64,000 nucleotides of DNA from Hyphomicrobium facile (GCF_900116175.1 NZ_FPCH01000004.1:186001-250000); one strand, 5' to 3'. Positions 31,528 through 41,449 are shown, counted from the first letter of the stretch. Made by a program: numbers and translations. Notes: generated by a model not told the origin, from the sequence alone.

Positions 31528-32780
31528 GCGCCGCAGCCCCCCGCGACGTCGCTGTCATCGGTGCGGGACCCGCCGGTCTCTATGCCGCCGAGATCATTGC
31601 GAATGCCGGACATCGCGTCACCGTTTACGAGCGCATGCCCTCACCCGCCCGCAAGTTCCTGCTCGCCGGACGCGGTGGCCTGAACCTCACGCACAGCGAA
31701 CCGCTCGAAAGTTTCCTGACCCGATACGGGACGGACGCAGAAAACGTTCGCGCCATGGTCGAGAGCTTTCCGCCCGCGACCCTCATCGAATGGGCGAACG
31801 GGCTCGGCGCCGACACATTCATCGGCTCGAGCGGGCGCGTCTTCCCGCGGGCGATGAAAGCCTCCCCTCTTTTGCGCGCGTGGCTGCGCCGTCTGGGCGA
31901 GCTCGGTGTCGCGATCAAAACGAGGCACCGCTGGACCGGCTTCACGCCGGAGCGCGAGCGCGGTCTCCTTTTTGAAACACCCGAAGGAACCGTCACGGCG
32001 ACGCCTGACGCAACGCTCTTCGCGCTCGGAGGTGCAAGCTGGCCGAAGCTCGGCTCAGACGCGGACTGGGCCGGGACCTTCAGCGCCGCAGGCATTCCGG
32101 TAACGCCGCTTGCTCCCGCCAACTGCGGCGTGCGGATCGCGTGGTCCGAGATCTTCAAATCACGCTTCGAAGGCGCCGCATTGAAGCGCATCGCGCTCAC
32201 TTGTGCGGGTGCCACGACGCGGGGCGAAGCCATCGTGACCAGCGCCGGCCTCGAAGGCGGAGCGATTTACGCGCTCATACCGCACATACGTTCGGCGCTA
32301 CACTCAGGGACGAGCGCAACACTCGCCATCGACCTGAAGCCCGACATGGATCAGTCCGTTTTGGCCGAACGGCTCGCTAAGCCGCGCGGCAAGGAAACGC
32401 TGACGAACTTTCTGCGGAAGGCGACACATCTCGATCCGGTCGCGCTCGCCCTCCTGCGCGAAGCAGGCACAAGCCTCCCCGCCGGAAGCGAAGCTCTGGC
32501 GGCCCGCATCAAGTCGGTTCCGCTCTCGGTCGCAGGCCTTGCCGGCATGGAGCGCGCCATCTCCACCGCCGGCGGCATCGACTGGGCCGCCCTCGATCGT
32601 GACATGATGATCAAGGGGCACCCCGGCGTCTTCGCAGCCGGCGAGATGCTCGACTGGGAAGCGCCGACCGGGGGCTATCTGCTGCAGGCGACATTCGCAA
32701 CCGCGACGCGGGCAGCAAACGGATTGCTGGCTTGGCTCGCACGAGAACGCGGTGGTCCCGGGCTAAATTCGTTGTCGTGA
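31521..32780 (+). CDS. HI0933-like FAD-dependent oxidoreductase (TIGR03862 type)
   Basis: A 419-residue flavoprotein with a GxGxxG FAD site near the start (AVIGAGPAGLYAAEIIANAG), RKFLLAGRGGLNLTHS, the TLFALGGASWPKLGSDADW segment and a C-terminal FAD closure GVFAAGEMLDWEAPTGGYLL. These identify the BaiN/HI0933 group of oxidoreductases, TIGR03862 subgroup. The substrate is unknown. It overlaps gloA by seven bases. A decayed copy of its last 29 codons occurs at 34912-35000. Confidence 0.88.
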   Translation: MVSAAAPRDVAVIGAGPAGLYAAEIIANAGHRVTVYERMPSPARKFLLAGRGGLNLTHSEPLESFLTRYGTDAENVRAMVESFPPATLIEWANGLGADTFIGSSGRVFPRAMKASPLLRAWLRRLGELGVAIKTRHRWTGFTPERERGLLFETPEGTVTATPDATLFALGGASWPKLGSDADWAGTFSAAGIPVTPLAPANCGVRIAWSEIFKSRFEGAALKRIALTCAGATTRGEAIVTSAGLEGGAIYALIPHIRSALHSGTSATLAIDLKPDMDQSVLAERLAKPRGKETLTNFLRKATHLDPVALALLREAGTSLPAGSEALAARIKSVPLSVAGLAGMERAISTAGGIDWAALDRDMMIKGHPGVFAAGEMLDWEAPTGGYLLQATFATATRAANGLLAWLARERGGPGLNSLS

Positions 32781-32896
32781 ACATGCAGCGCCTTCGAAAG
32801 CCACTGCTCGTCGAATGCCGCGATCTGAATTCGCTCCAGTAAATCCCAAGGGGACTAACCGGAAGAAGGCGGCGGAACCATCTGCCGCTCTGGGGG

Positions 32897-33793
32897 CTAA
32901 GCCACTAGACCTTTTTCAACGCCAAACATATGCCTTGATATGTCGATTTCGGCCTCTACCGGGATAAACGATTGTCCCCCACCCGCGTGGCTATGCGTAA
33001 TTTCTCCGACGAAAAACTCCTTCTCGTCCGTATAAATATCCAATCGCACGAAAGAGAAGTAGGCTGCTATCGCATTTGCCACCGCTTTTATCTCGTCGAG
33101 ATTTTTTGGTTTTTCGGCCAGTTCTGCAAGCGGGTAGCCCATGGAGCAATTGCAGTCTTGCCATTCAGCCGTATAAATCCTTCTCCTCCGAGAGGTCTTC
33201 GCAAATTTGTTGCCGTATTGCCTAATGATAATTTTGACTTCGCCATTATAGCAAAACAGGCTCAATTCGTAAAACTCGCGCCCATCGAAAACCGGTGACT
33301 CGACGATGATTTTCGGCCGCAAGTCCCTGTAATTGCCCTCGCGCTTCTTTTCATAGTAGCTGTGATTGAGCCACTCACTCAAAACATCATAGTTTATTGG
33401 CTCACCATTTTGCCTGAATATATTGCGGCCAGAAGAGTGCGTCGCTTTGATAAAGCACCGCTCCGGAAAACGAAATGCCGCCAGATCAGCGTGAGATCTT
33501 ATAACCCCTATCGTAGGGACGTTGTAAGAAGGACCAACGACACCGCTGATGAAGATTTTTGCCAGCTCCTTGTCCGTTGTAAAAGTCCTGGCCGGATCGA
33601 GCAGTTCTGATCCCGATTTAATTCGGTACAAGACATCGCTGAAGACCAATCTTCTGATCGGGTATCTTCGGTGGTGTTTGATGAACTTGGCTAAAGCATC
33701 AATTCGATCCTTAAGCCGACTGCTAGGAATCGACCATACGGCAATTGCCAAAAGACAATACGGTATTGTCAGCTTGAGAAAATGGAAGACCAT
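32897..33793 (-). CDS. TupA-like ATP-grasp protein (glycan biosynthesis)
   Basis: A protein of about 298 residues that matches the TupA-like ATP-grasp family: YRIKSGSELLDPARTFTTDK, VPTIGVIRSHADL, CFIKATHSSGRNIF, and SFVRLDIYTDEKEFFVGEITH near the end, where Asp and Glu bind metal and ATP. TupA was first described in teichuronopeptide synthesis; in Gram-negatives the family sits in surface polysaccharide loci, adding amino acids or similar groups. Base composition is clearly more AT-rich than its neighbours, suggesting transfer. A TTG at 33850 would give a longer N-terminus; I use ATG 33793. Confidence 0.78.
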   Translation of the reverse strand: MVFHFLKLTIPYCLLAIAVWSIPSSRLKDRIDALAKFIKHHRRYPIRRLVFSDVLYRIKSGSELLDPARTFTTDKELAKIFISGVVGPSYNVPTIGVIRSHADLAAFRFPERCFIKATHSSGRNIFRQNGEPINYDVLSEWLNHSYYEKKREGNYRDLRPKIIVESPVFDGREFYELSLFCYNGEVKIIIRQYGNKFAKTSRRRRIYTAEWQDCNCSMGYPLAELAEKPKNLDEIKAVANAIAAYFSFVRLDIYTDEKEFFVGEITHSHAGGGQSFIPVEAEIDISRHMFGVEKGLVA

Positions 33794-34089
33794 TGTATGC
33801 CCCACACCGGCCAAAACCGGCGACCGGAATTGGGCGATGTATGTCGGCAAATTGGCCTTCGGTCCAGAGCATAGCGGAGCGGTGTCACCGGGGCGACACG
33901 TCGCAGCAAAATCTATCGAATCCGCTTTCTGACTATCCTTGTGGAAAGCATTTTTTCGAATCGCCGCTTGTGCGGCGCCGAATTATACGAGGCCATGACC
34001 CACAGCATGACCCACAGACCGTGCACTGCTAAGACTTTAACCGATCCTGACGCACGCGGGGCGCCTAGGAAGGACACGAGGCATCTACA

Positions 34090-34794
34090 ATGATCGTTTC
34101 ACACGCTCGACGCTTCATCTTCGTCAAGACCAGCAAGACCGCCGGCACGAGCATCGAAATATCGCTTTCTGAACTTTGTGGAGCGGACGACATCATCGCG
34201 CCGGCGAGAGAATCCAAGGAACGAAAATACCCGGCCTACCGGGCCCGCAACCTTGCAATTCCACTTTATCGCGCTGCGTATGTGTCGCTTCCGATACCTC
34301 CGCTCTCCCCCGTCTCCAAACACTTTCGATTTCGCAAGGCGTTTTACGAACACATGCCCGCCGTCCGAGTGCGGCGCGCGTTGCCCAAATCGGTGTGGGA
34401 CAGCTACTTCAAATTCACCATCGTTCGCAATCCATACGACCGGGCGTTGAGCCAATACTTCTGGAACAATCGAAAGACCAGCACGCATACCAAGGAAACG
34501 ATCAACAAGTATCTTTTGGAAAAGTCGACGCCTTCCCTGCTGACGAATTGGTTCATGTATACGTCAGGGGGCGACGTGCTAGTCGACCATTTTATCCGCT
34601 ACGAAGAACTGGAGAGTGGTTTTCAATCCACGTTGAGTCGATTGGGCATCGACCAACCGCTCACACTGCCAAATGCCAAGGGCGGAGTACGTCCGAATGA
34701 AATCCATTATCGAGATGTCATCACTCCTGCGGCCCGTCAGCATATTGAAAGATTTGCACGCCCCGAACTGGACCTCTTCGACTACGCGTGGTGA
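34090..34794 (+). CDS. Sulfotransferase family 2 protein
   Basis: A 234-residue sulfotransferase with the 5'-phosphosulfate-binding loop FVKTSKTAGTSIE near residue 10 and the 3'-phosphate-binding motif FTIVRNPYDRALSQYF near residue 115. Such enzymes transfer sulfate from PAPS to carbohydrates or lipids, often of the cell surface. It lies beside a TupA-like glycan gene and just upstream of the sulfate assimilation operon. Start at ATG 34090. Confidence 0.87.
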   Translation: MIVSHARRFIFVKTSKTAGTSIEISLSELCGADDIIAPARESKERKYPAYRARNLAIPLYRAAYVSLPIPPLSPVSKHFRFRKAFYEHMPAVRVRRALPKSVWDSYFKFTIVRNPYDRALSQYFWNNRKTSTHTKETINKYLLEKSTPSLLTNWFMYTSGGDVLVDHFIRYEELESGFQSTLSRLGIDQPLTLPNAKGGVRPNEIHYRDVITPAARQHIERFARPELDLFDYAW

Positions 34795-35016
34795 TTGAAA
34801 AGCGAAGCGATCGCCGTTGGCCTCAAACTGGCCGCTCTCTCAGAGCCGATGCTTGTCCGGGCAGGCGCGCCGCTATTGGGCGGGCGCAAACCTGCCCGAG
34901 GGTGGCGATGGGCGCCAACCCGGGGCCATCTGCTGCAGCCAACCTTAGCAACCGCCAAGCGGGCCGCAAACGGACTGGTCGCCTGGCTCGCCCGGGCGAA
35001 CCGCCAGAAGTTGTAG
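34795..35016 (+). pseudogene. Decayed copy of the 3' end of the FAD oxidoreductase gene
   Basis: The 73-codon frame contains APTRGHLLQPTLATAKRAANG followed by LVAWLARA (34912-35000). Of 29 residues, 22 match the end of the intact flavoprotein at 31521-32780 (APTGGYLLQATFATATRAANG, LLAWLARE). The rest of the gene is missing and the segment preceding the match is not similar, so this is a remnant and not a functional gene. Confidence 0.75.
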
Positions 35017-35235
35017 GAGCAGCAGCCCCGCGGCACCCTCCGCTTCCTCCCACCCGAAACGGAGACCCGGAACGGCCTGTCGCAGGGCCCAAACGCATCC
35101 GGGTTCTACGGACCTCGACGGCGACAAAAACGCCTTCCAGCCTTACATCCCGGAATAATATCCTATTCTTATTTGTGAAAATGGCTTCTCAGGGGAATGA
35201 TTTACCCCTATGTATCCCAGCACTGGAGGCCTTCC

Positions 35236-36045
35236 ATGACGCTGTTCGAAGCACCCGCGTCCGCTCCTGGCGGACCGGCGGGCAATGATCATTCCGCGCC
35301 GCAACATGCGGTTGCCGCTGACCTTGACGCGAAGCTCGCGAGCTTGACGACGCTCGAGGAGCGCCTCGCCGCCATCCGTGCGGCCATCGACGGCACGATC
35401 GCATTCTCGACGAGTCTCGGCATCGAGGATCAGGCGATCACGCACGCCGTGGCGACCACAGCAACGAACATCGACATTTTCACCCTCGATACCGGCCGGC
35501 ACTTCCCCGAGACGCTCGACACGCTGTTCGAAACCGAAGGCAAGTACGGCATCAAGATCCGCGTGATGTTTCCGGACTCAGCCGAAGTCGAGGACCTCGT
35601 TTCGAACGACGGCATTTACGGCTTTCGCTATTCCATAGAAGCGCGGAAGGCCTGCTGCGAAATACGCAAGGTCCGCCCGCTCAATCGCGCGCTCGAAGGC
35701 GCAGCCGCCTGGCTGACCGGCCTCCGCCGCGAGCAATCGCAAGGCCGCTCGCACGTACCGTTCGCGAGCTACGACGCGGGCGCCAAACTCATCAAGCTGA
35801 ACCCCATCGCCGATTGGACGCTGGCTCAGCTCGAAGACTACGTGGCGGGGAACAAAATTCCCGTCAACGCACTCCATGCCCAAGGCTTCCCGTCGATCGG
35901 CTGCCAGCCGTGCACGCGCGCCATCAAGCCCGGCGAAGACATTCGCGCCGGGCGCTGGTGGTGGGAAAACGAGAACGGCAAGGAATGCGGACTTCACACG
36001 CAGTCCGAAGACCCCGGATTTGAACCAGAGGACCGCGCCGCATGA
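35236..36045 (+). CDS. cysH: Adenylylsulfate/phosphoadenylylsulfate reductase, 4Fe-4S type
   Basis: A 269-residue assimilatory reductase that reduces APS (or PAPS) to sulfite. The PP-loop nucleotide site is [12 protein letters not shown] (about 57-68). Cys140-Cys141 (KACCEIRK) and Cys223/Cys226 (GCQPCTR) are the CC...CxxC iron-sulfur ligands that mark APS-using enzymes, and ECGLH at residue 251 is the catalytic Cys. PAPS-only reductases lack the cluster. Start at ATG 35236 with GGAGG before it. It overlaps cysD by ATGA. Confidence 0.95.
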   Translation: MTLFEAPASAPGGPAGNDHSAPQHAVAADLDAKLASLTTLEERLAAIRAAIDGTIAFSTSLGIEDQAITHAVATTATNIDIFTLDTGRHFPETLDTLFETEGKYGIKIRVMFPDSAEVEDLVSNDGIYGFRYSIEARKACCEIRKVRPLNRALEGAAAWLTGLRREQSQGRSHVPFASYDAGAKLIKLNPIADWTLAQLEDYVAGNKIPVNALHAQGFPSIGCQPCTRAIKPGEDIRAGRWWWENENGKECGLHTQSEDPGFEPEDRAA

Positions 36046-36947
36046 CGGCTTCGCCTTCACATCTTGATCTACTCGAATCCGAGAGCATCCACATCTTCCG
36101 CGAGGCGGCGGCGCAGTTCCGCAAGCCCGTGCTGATGTATTCGATCGGCAAGGATTCGACCGTTCTCCTGCACCTCGCGCGCAAGGCGTTCTTCCCGCAA
36201 GCCGTGCCCTTCCCGCTCCTTCACGTCGATACGACGTGGAAGTTCCGGGACATGATCGCATTCCGCGATCGCACGGCCCGCGAACTCGGATTGAATCTGA
36301 TCGTCCACACGAACGAGGAAGGCATCAAGCGCGGGATCAATCCGATCGATCACGCGCCGTCGATCCACACCGACGTGCTGAAGACGCAGGCGCTGAAGCA
36401 GGCGCTCGACAAGTATGGCTTCGATGCTGCGTTCGGCGGCGCCCGCCGCGACGAAGAAGCAAGCCGCGCGAAAGAGCGTGTCTTCTCGTTCCGTGCCTCC
36501 GGCCACCGCTGGGACCCGCGCAAACAGCGCCCCGAGATGTGGCACCTGTTGAACGGCCGTCTCGGAACCGGCGAGACCGTCCGCGTCTTCCCGATGTCGA
36601 ATTGGACCGAAAAGGACGTCTGGCGCTACATCCTGCGCGAGAAGCTCGAGGTGGTGCCGCTCTATTACGCCGCCGAGCGACCGACGATCGTCCGCAACGG
36701 ACAAATCCTGATGCAGGACGACCAGCGCCTCCAACCGCGCGATGGCGAAAAAGTCGAGATGCGAAAGATCCGCTTCCGCACCCTCGGCGATTATCCCCTC
36801 ACCGCCGCCGTCGAATCCGACGCCGATACGATTGAATCCGTCGTCGCTGAAACCATCAACGCGCAGACTTCGGAACGCCAAGGCCGCTTGATCGATCACG
36901 ATCAGGCCGGCGCAATGGAAAAGAAGAAGCAGGAAGGCTATTTCTGA
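36042..36947 (+). CDS. cysD: Sulfate adenylyltransferase subunit 2
   Basis: A 301-residue ATP sulfurylase catalytic subunit: with CysN it makes APS from sulfate and ATP. It opens with [19 protein letters not shown], has the PP-loop [13 protein letters not shown], the [20 protein letters not shown] region and the ending EKKKQEGYF seen in CysD. Overlaps cysH and shares one base with cysN (TGATG), so all three are translated together. Confidence 0.97.
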   Translation: MTASPSHLDLLESESIHIFREAAAQFRKPVLMYSIGKDSTVLLHLARKAFFPQAVPFPLLHVDTTWKFRDMIAFRDRTARELGLNLIVHTNEEGIKRGINPIDHAPSIHTDVLKTQALKQALDKYGFDAAFGGARRDEEASRAKERVFSFRASGHRWDPRKQRPEMWHLLNGRLGTGETVRVFPMSNWTEKDVWRYILREKLEVVPLYYAAERPTIVRNGQILMQDDQRLQPRDGEKVEMRKIRFRTLGDYPLTAAVESDADTIESVVAETINAQTSERQGRLIDHDQAGAMEKKKQEGYF

Positions 36948-38482
36948 TGTCGGTGCACGCACTGCATAAAACGGAAGCCACGCAGAAGGCTGCCCCCCAT
37001 CTCGAAGTCGTGCCCAATCTGGTGCGCGAGCTTGGCGGCATCACGCATCTTCTGACCTGCGGCTCCGTCGACGACGGCAAATCGACCTTGATCGGCCGCC
37101 TGCTTTGGGATGCCTCCGATCTCTACGAGGATCAGCGCGAGAACGTGCGCCGCTCCGGCCGCAAGGCCGCGGGCACCGATCTTCCCGATTTCTCGATGCT
37201 GCTCGACGGCCTCGTTGCTGAGCGCGAGCAAGGCATCACGATCGACATCGCCTGGAAGTATTTCGATACCGACACGCGCCGTTTCGTCATCATCGATTCC
37301 CCCGGCCACGAGCAGTACACGCGCAACATGGCATCGGGCGCGTCCCACGCCGACGTCGCGATCGTGCTCGTCGACGCGCGCTCGGGCGTGAAGAAGCAAA
37401 CGAAGCGCCATACCGCGATCCTCGATCTCGTCGGCGTCAAGCACGTCGTGCTCGCCGTCAATAAGATGGACCTCGTCGGCTGGTCGGAAGACGTGTTCCG
37501 AAAAATCGAGGCTGACTTCCGCACGCTGTGCTGGAAATTCAATTTCTGGGACGCGACCGCGATTCCGCTGTCCGCCGTCTTCGGCGACAACGTATCAGCC
37601 GGCTCCGGCAACATGCCCTGGTACACGGGCCCGACGCTGATCCAGCATCTGGAGAAAACGCCGAGCCGTACCAGCGAAGCCGGCTCCGTCTTTCGCTTTC
37701 CCGTGCAGACCGTGCTCCGCGACGGCCAGGATTTCCGCGGCCTCGCCGGCACCGTCACGTCAGGCTCGGTGAAAGTCGGCGACATCGTCGTCGATGCCCT
37801 GAGCAACGCCAGCGGCAAGGTCATCCGCATCGCGACGATGAACGGCGACCTTCCAAGCGCCTCCGCCGGTCAGGCCGTCGCCCTTCAGCTCGACGTCGAT
37901 ATCGACGTGTCGCGTGGCGCCGTGCTGTCGGCGCCCGAGATGCGTCCCGTTCCGGCACAAACGATCGAAGCCCGCTTTGTGTGGCTCTCGGAAGACGCAT
38001 TCAGCCCGACGGCCGGCTATCTCTTGCGGACGTCCACCGACCTCATCCCGATCTCCAACATCGAGATCAAAGCGCTCCTCGATCTCGAAACGATGGCGTC
38101 GCGTCCGGCGCGCAGCTGCAGTGCGAACGACATCGCGATTGCGAAAATTTCGCTCGGCCGTGCCGCCTCCATCGACGTCTTCACCGAGACGCCGGAAACC
38201 GGCACGCTGTTGCTCGTCGATTCCGTCACCGGCGCAACGATGGCCGGCGGCATCGCGACATCCGTCAATGCCAAGGCGGAACAACCGGCCGAGGGTCACT
38301 TCGTACTGAAGCGCGATATGCTCGCAAACGGCCTCAATCGCGACCTGTCGATGAGTTCGAGCGATCGCGAGGAGTTCATGCGCCGCGCCAACGAGGTCGC
38401 GATCATTCTGCGCTCGGCCGGCGTCTCCGTGGCGATCGAACCGCCGCCGCCGGTCGATGACGGGATGGACCCGGGCCTCTAA
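36947..38482 (+). CDS. cysN: Sulfate adenylyltransferase subunit 1 (GTPase)
   Basis: A 511-residue translation-factor-like GTPase that drives APS formation by CysD. G-motifs are GSVDDGKSTLIGRLLWD (G1), DSPGHEQYTRNM (G3) and NKMDLV (G4), followed by two beta-barrel domains. Length is about right for CysN alone; CysNC fusions carry a further APS kinase domain of about 180 residues, absent here. The gene ends the cysHDN operon. Confidence 0.96.
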   Translation: MSVHALHKTEATQKAAPHLEVVPNLVRELGGITHLLTCGSVDDGKSTLIGRLLWDASDLYEDQRENVRRSGRKAAGTDLPDFSMLLDGLVAEREQGITIDIAWKYFDTDTRRFVIIDSPGHEQYTRNMASGASHADVAIVLVDARSGVKKQTKRHTAILDLVGVKHVVLAVNKMDLVGWSEDVFRKIEADFRTLCWKFNFWDATAIPLSAVFGDNVSAGSGNMPWYTGPTLIQHLEKTPSRTSEAGSVFRFPVQTVLRDGQDFRGLAGTVTSGSVKVGDIVVDALSNASGKVIRIATMNGDLPSASAGQAVALQLDVDIDVSRGAVLSAPEMRPVPAQTIEARFVWLSEDAFSPTAGYLLRTSTDLIPISNIEIKALLDLETMASRPARSCSANDIAIAKISLGRAASIDVFTETPETGTLLLVDSVTGATMAGGIATSVNAKAEQPAEGHFVLKRDMLANGLNRDLSMSSSDREEFMRRANEVAIILRSAGVSVAIEPPPPVDDGMDPGL

Positions 38483-38537
38483 GCCGGCTGCCAACCACGC
38501 GCAGCCGTGTTGCATCGCGCGAACGCACACCAGCAAT

Positions 38538-38627
38538 GTCATCCTCGGGCTCGTCCCGAGGATGCATTAATCCAATAGCTCGATGCTGCATGGCGCGATG
38601 GATCCTCGGCATAGCGCCGGGCTGACA
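38538..38627. repeat. Paired-hairpin intergenic repeat, copy 1
   Basis: Starts with ATCCTCGGG-CTCGT-CCCGAGGAT (9-bp stem at 38541-38549/38555-38563) and ends with a second, weaker inverted repeat GGATCCTCGGC...GCCGGGCTGAC. This two-hairpin layout is a common alphaproteobacterial intergenic palindrome and is seen again downstream. Confidence 0.75.
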
Positions 38628-38725
38628 ACCTGACCTTGGTTCCGCGCTATATCAGCACAAAATCCGCAATTGCAGATCGGGGTGATCTCGCGTAGGTCAG
38701 TCCGTCAACCGCGCAACGGAATCCC

Positions 38726-39526
38726 ATGCCCGAATTCGATTTGCACACCCTGTGGCCAATGGTGATTACGGGCGGCTTCGTCGTCGGCTTCCTCGTCGGT
38801 ATGACGGGCGTCGGCGCGGGCTCGCTGATGACTCCCTTCTTGATTACGAATATCGGTGTGCCGCCCGCGCTGGCCGTCGGCACCGACTTGCTGTTCGCCT
38901 CCATCACCAAGGCATCGGCCGCCTGGCCCCATCACAATTTCGGAAACGTCAATTGGCACCTCGTCGGCTGGCTCGCGTTGGGCAGCGTCCCCGGCTCCGT
39001 CGCGATGCTTGTCGTTCTGCACCTGCTCAATCCCGACACCGCGGCGCTTGCTCATTTCATCAAGCAGGCGCTCGTCGCGGCGCTTGTGCTGAGTTCACTC
39101 GCGATCCTGATCTATCCGTTCGTCGTTCGCGGCCATGCCCACGTCGGCGAACCGGTAGAGATCAAAGTCCGCCGCTTGCCGACGATGCTGCTTGGCTTGA
39201 CGCTCGGCTCTATCGTAACGCTGACGTCGGTCGGCGCAGGCGCCATTGGCGTGGTTATCTTGACTCTGCTCTATCCGATGCTCCGCACGCGCCGCCTGAT
39301 CGGCACCGACATCGTGCACGCAGTGCCGCTGACGCTCGTCTCGGGCCTTGGCCACATGTCGATCGGGAATACGAGCTTCGAACTCTTGGGACTGCTGCTC
39401 GTCGGCTCGATCCCAGGCATCGCTATCGGATCGCGCTTGACCGGGATTCTACCCGATCAACTGCTGCGTATCTTCCTGGCGGCGATCCTCTGCTTCGCCG
39501 CCTACCAGCTCTCGCTGAAGGCTTAG
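38726..39526 (+). CDS. TauE/SafE family sulfite/anion exporter
   Basis: A 266-residue membrane permease with about 8 helices and the duplicated TSUP motif: GFLVGMTGVGAGSLMTPFL near the N-terminus and LTLGSIVTLTSVGAGAIG in the second half. TauE/SafE proteins export sulfite, sulfoacetate or related anions. Its position between cysN and cysJI supports a role in sulfur metabolism, perhaps export of excess sulfite, but direction and substrate are inferred. Start at ATG 38726. Confidence 0.9.
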   Translation: MPEFDLHTLWPMVITGGFVVGFLVGMTGVGAGSLMTPFLITNIGVPPALAVGTDLLFASITKASAAWPHHNFGNVNWHLVGWLALGSVPGSVAMLVVLHLLNPDTAALAHFIKQALVAALVLSSLAILIYPFVVRGHAHVGEPVEIKVRRLPTMLLGLTLGSIVTLTSVGAGAIGVVILTLLYPMLRTRRLIGTDIVHAVPLTLVSGLGHMSIGNTSFELLGLLLVGSIPGIAIGSRLTGILPDQLLRIFLAAILCFAAYQLSLKA

Positions 39527-39553
39527 CTGGCCGAAAAAAGCCCGCGCAGAATA

Positions 39554-39639
39554 TCATCCCCGCACAGGCGGGGATCCGTCCAGGCTTCTGTTCTTCGCTA
39601 TTCAGGCTTGGATGGATCCCGGCCTTCGCCGGGATGACG
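39554..39639. repeat. Paired-hairpin intergenic repeat, copy 2
   Basis: Two hairpins: ATCCCCGC-ACAG-GCGGGGAT (39556-39575) and ATCCCGGC-CTTC-GCCGGGAT (39616-39635), about 40 bases apart. Same layout as the copy at 38538-38627. Located between the convergent TauE and cysI genes, where it could stop transcription from both sides. Confidence 0.8.
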
Positions 39640-39659
39640 AAAGAAACGGTTCAGGGCTC

Positions 39660-41390
39660 CTAAACCAGCTTCACGTCGCTGTGGAACTGATTGCCGGCCG
39701 GCGTGATCGCCACGGCGCCATGCCGGATCGCGAAATCGCCGAAGTGCTCGCCCTTCTCGCGCTCTTTCGAATAAGCGATGAACAGCGGCTCGAGCAGCGA
39801 AACGATGCGCTGCTTGTCGACATCCTGCGCGTAAAGCTTCGACAGTCGCGACCCGTTGAACGCCGCGCCGAGATAGAGGTTGTAAAGCCCCGGATTGCGG
39901 CCGACGAGGCCGATCTCCGCAAGATACGGCCGCGCGCAGCCATTCGGGCAACCCGTCATGCGGATGACGATGTCGTCATCGTTGAGACCGGCTTTGTCGA
40001 GACTTTCTTCGAGCGCGGTGACGAGATCGGGAAGGAAGCGTTCGGCTTCCGCCAGTGCCAAACCGCACGTCGGCAGCGCGACGCACGACATCGCATTGCG
40101 CCGAAGCCCCGACGACACGTCGAGCGAAACCCCATGCGATTTGAAGACCGCCTCGATCTTGGACTTAGCTTTGGCCGTGGCGTTCGCGAGAATGACGTTC
40201 TGGTTCGCCGTGCAGACGAAATCGCAGATACCGAGTTCAGCGATCTCGCGCAGCGCCGTACGCAAGGCATAGCCCGGGCGATCCTTGATGCGCCCGTTCT
40301 CGACGAAGAGCGTGAGATGCCAGGCCTTGTCCGAAGTCTTCTTCGCGTCGATCGTTTGCCGCCAGCCGATTTTGTCCCCCGTGCCGGTGAACTTGAACGG
40401 CTTCGGCTTCTCGAACTTGAACCCGAGACGCCGCTCGACTTCATCGCGGAAATTATCGAGCCCACGATCTTCGATCGTATACTTCAGTCGCGCCCGCGCG
40501 CGGTTTTCGCGATTGCCCCAGTCCCGCTGAACGGTGACGACCTTTTCGGCAACGTCTATCGCCTGATCGGGCTTGCAGAAGCCAAGAAGATCCGCCGTAC
40601 GCGGGAAGGTATTCGTATCGCCGTGCGTCATGCCCATGCCGCCGCCGACGGTAACGTTCCAGCCGACGAGTTCGCCCTTCTCGACGATGGCGATATAGCC
40701 GAGGTCGTGCGCATAAATATCGACGTCGTTATCGGGCGGCACCGCCACGACGACCTTGAACTTGCGCGGCAGGTAATGCACGCCGTAGATCGGCTCTTCG
40801 TCTTTCTTCGCGGGCCGCGACGCGTCTTCGACCTTCTCGCCATCGAGCCAGATCTCGTGATAGGCGCCCGTTCGCGGAAGCAAGTGCTCGCTGATCGCCT
40901 TGCCGAGATCGTAGGCTTGCTTATGCGCCTTCGACAGATGCGGATTGGCCGCCGTCATCACGTTGCGATTGACGTCGCCGCAAGCAGCCAGCGTATCGAG
41001 GCAGATGTCGTTGAACGACTGCATCGTGCGCTTGAGGTTCGACTTGATGACGCCGTGAAACTGGAATGTTTCGCGCGTCGTCAGCCGCATCGTGCCGTTC
41101 GCATACGTACTCGCGATGGTATCGAGCCCGAGCCATTGCTTCGGTGTCACGACACCGCCCGGAATGCGCAGGCGGATCATGAAGGAGTAAGCCTTCTCGA
41201 GCTTCTTCTTTCCCCGCTCGCCGCGAACGTCGCGATCGTCCTGAATGTAGGAGCCGTGGAACTTGATCAGCTGCTGATCGTCTTCCGCGATGGCGCCTGT
41301 TTCGACTTTGAGCAGACCCTCAGCCAGCGTACCGCGCAGCTGATGACTGTGCTCTTTGATGATCTCGTTCTTCGAACGCTTGTCGGTCAT
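39660..41390 (-). CDS. cysI: Assimilatory sulfite reductase hemoprotein subunit
   Basis: A 576-residue siroheme/4Fe-4S enzyme that reduces sulfite to sulfide with six electrons from CysJ. The N-terminal part opens KNEIIKEHSHQLRGTL; siroheme and cluster ligands are in SCVALPTCGLALAE and TGCPNGCARPY (CxxxxxC and CxxxC), and FHGSYIQDDRDVR is typical. ATG 41390 after a GGGGAA site is chosen; a TTG at 41444 gives 18 further residues. It lies 59 bases after cysJ on the same strand, so both form an operon. Ends facing the TauE gene. Confidence 0.95.
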   Translation of the reverse strand: MTDKRSKNEIIKEHSHQLRGTLAEGLLKVETGAIAEDDQQLIKFHGSYIQDDRDVRGERGKKKLEKAYSFMIRLRIPGGVVTPKQWLGLDTIASTYANGTMRLTTRETFQFHGVIKSNLKRTMQSFNDICLDTLAACGDVNRNVMTAANPHLSKAHKQAYDLGKAISEHLLPRTGAYHEIWLDGEKVEDASRPAKKDEEPIYGVHYLPRKFKVVVAVPPDNDVDIYAHDLGYIAIVEKGELVGWNVTVGGGMGMTHGDTNTFPRTADLLGFCKPDQAIDVAEKVVTVQRDWGNRENRARARLKYTIEDRGLDNFRDEVERRLGFKFEKPKPFKFTGTGDKIGWRQTIDAKKTSDKAWHLTLFVENGRIKDRPGYALRTALREIAELGICDFVCTANQNVILANATAKAKSKIEAVFKSHGVSLDVSSGLRRNAMSCVALPTCGLALAEAERFLPDLVTALEESLDKAGLNDDDIVIRMTGCPNGCARPYLAEIGLVGRNPGLYNLYLGAAFNGSRLSKLYAQDVDKQRIVSLLEPLFIAYSKEREKGEHFGDFAIRHGAVAITPAGNQFHSDVKLV

Positions 41391-41449
41391 TTCGTATTCC
41401 CCGGCTCCCTTCGGCCTCGGCGGCTGCGAAGGGATTTCGTGCAATTGAA

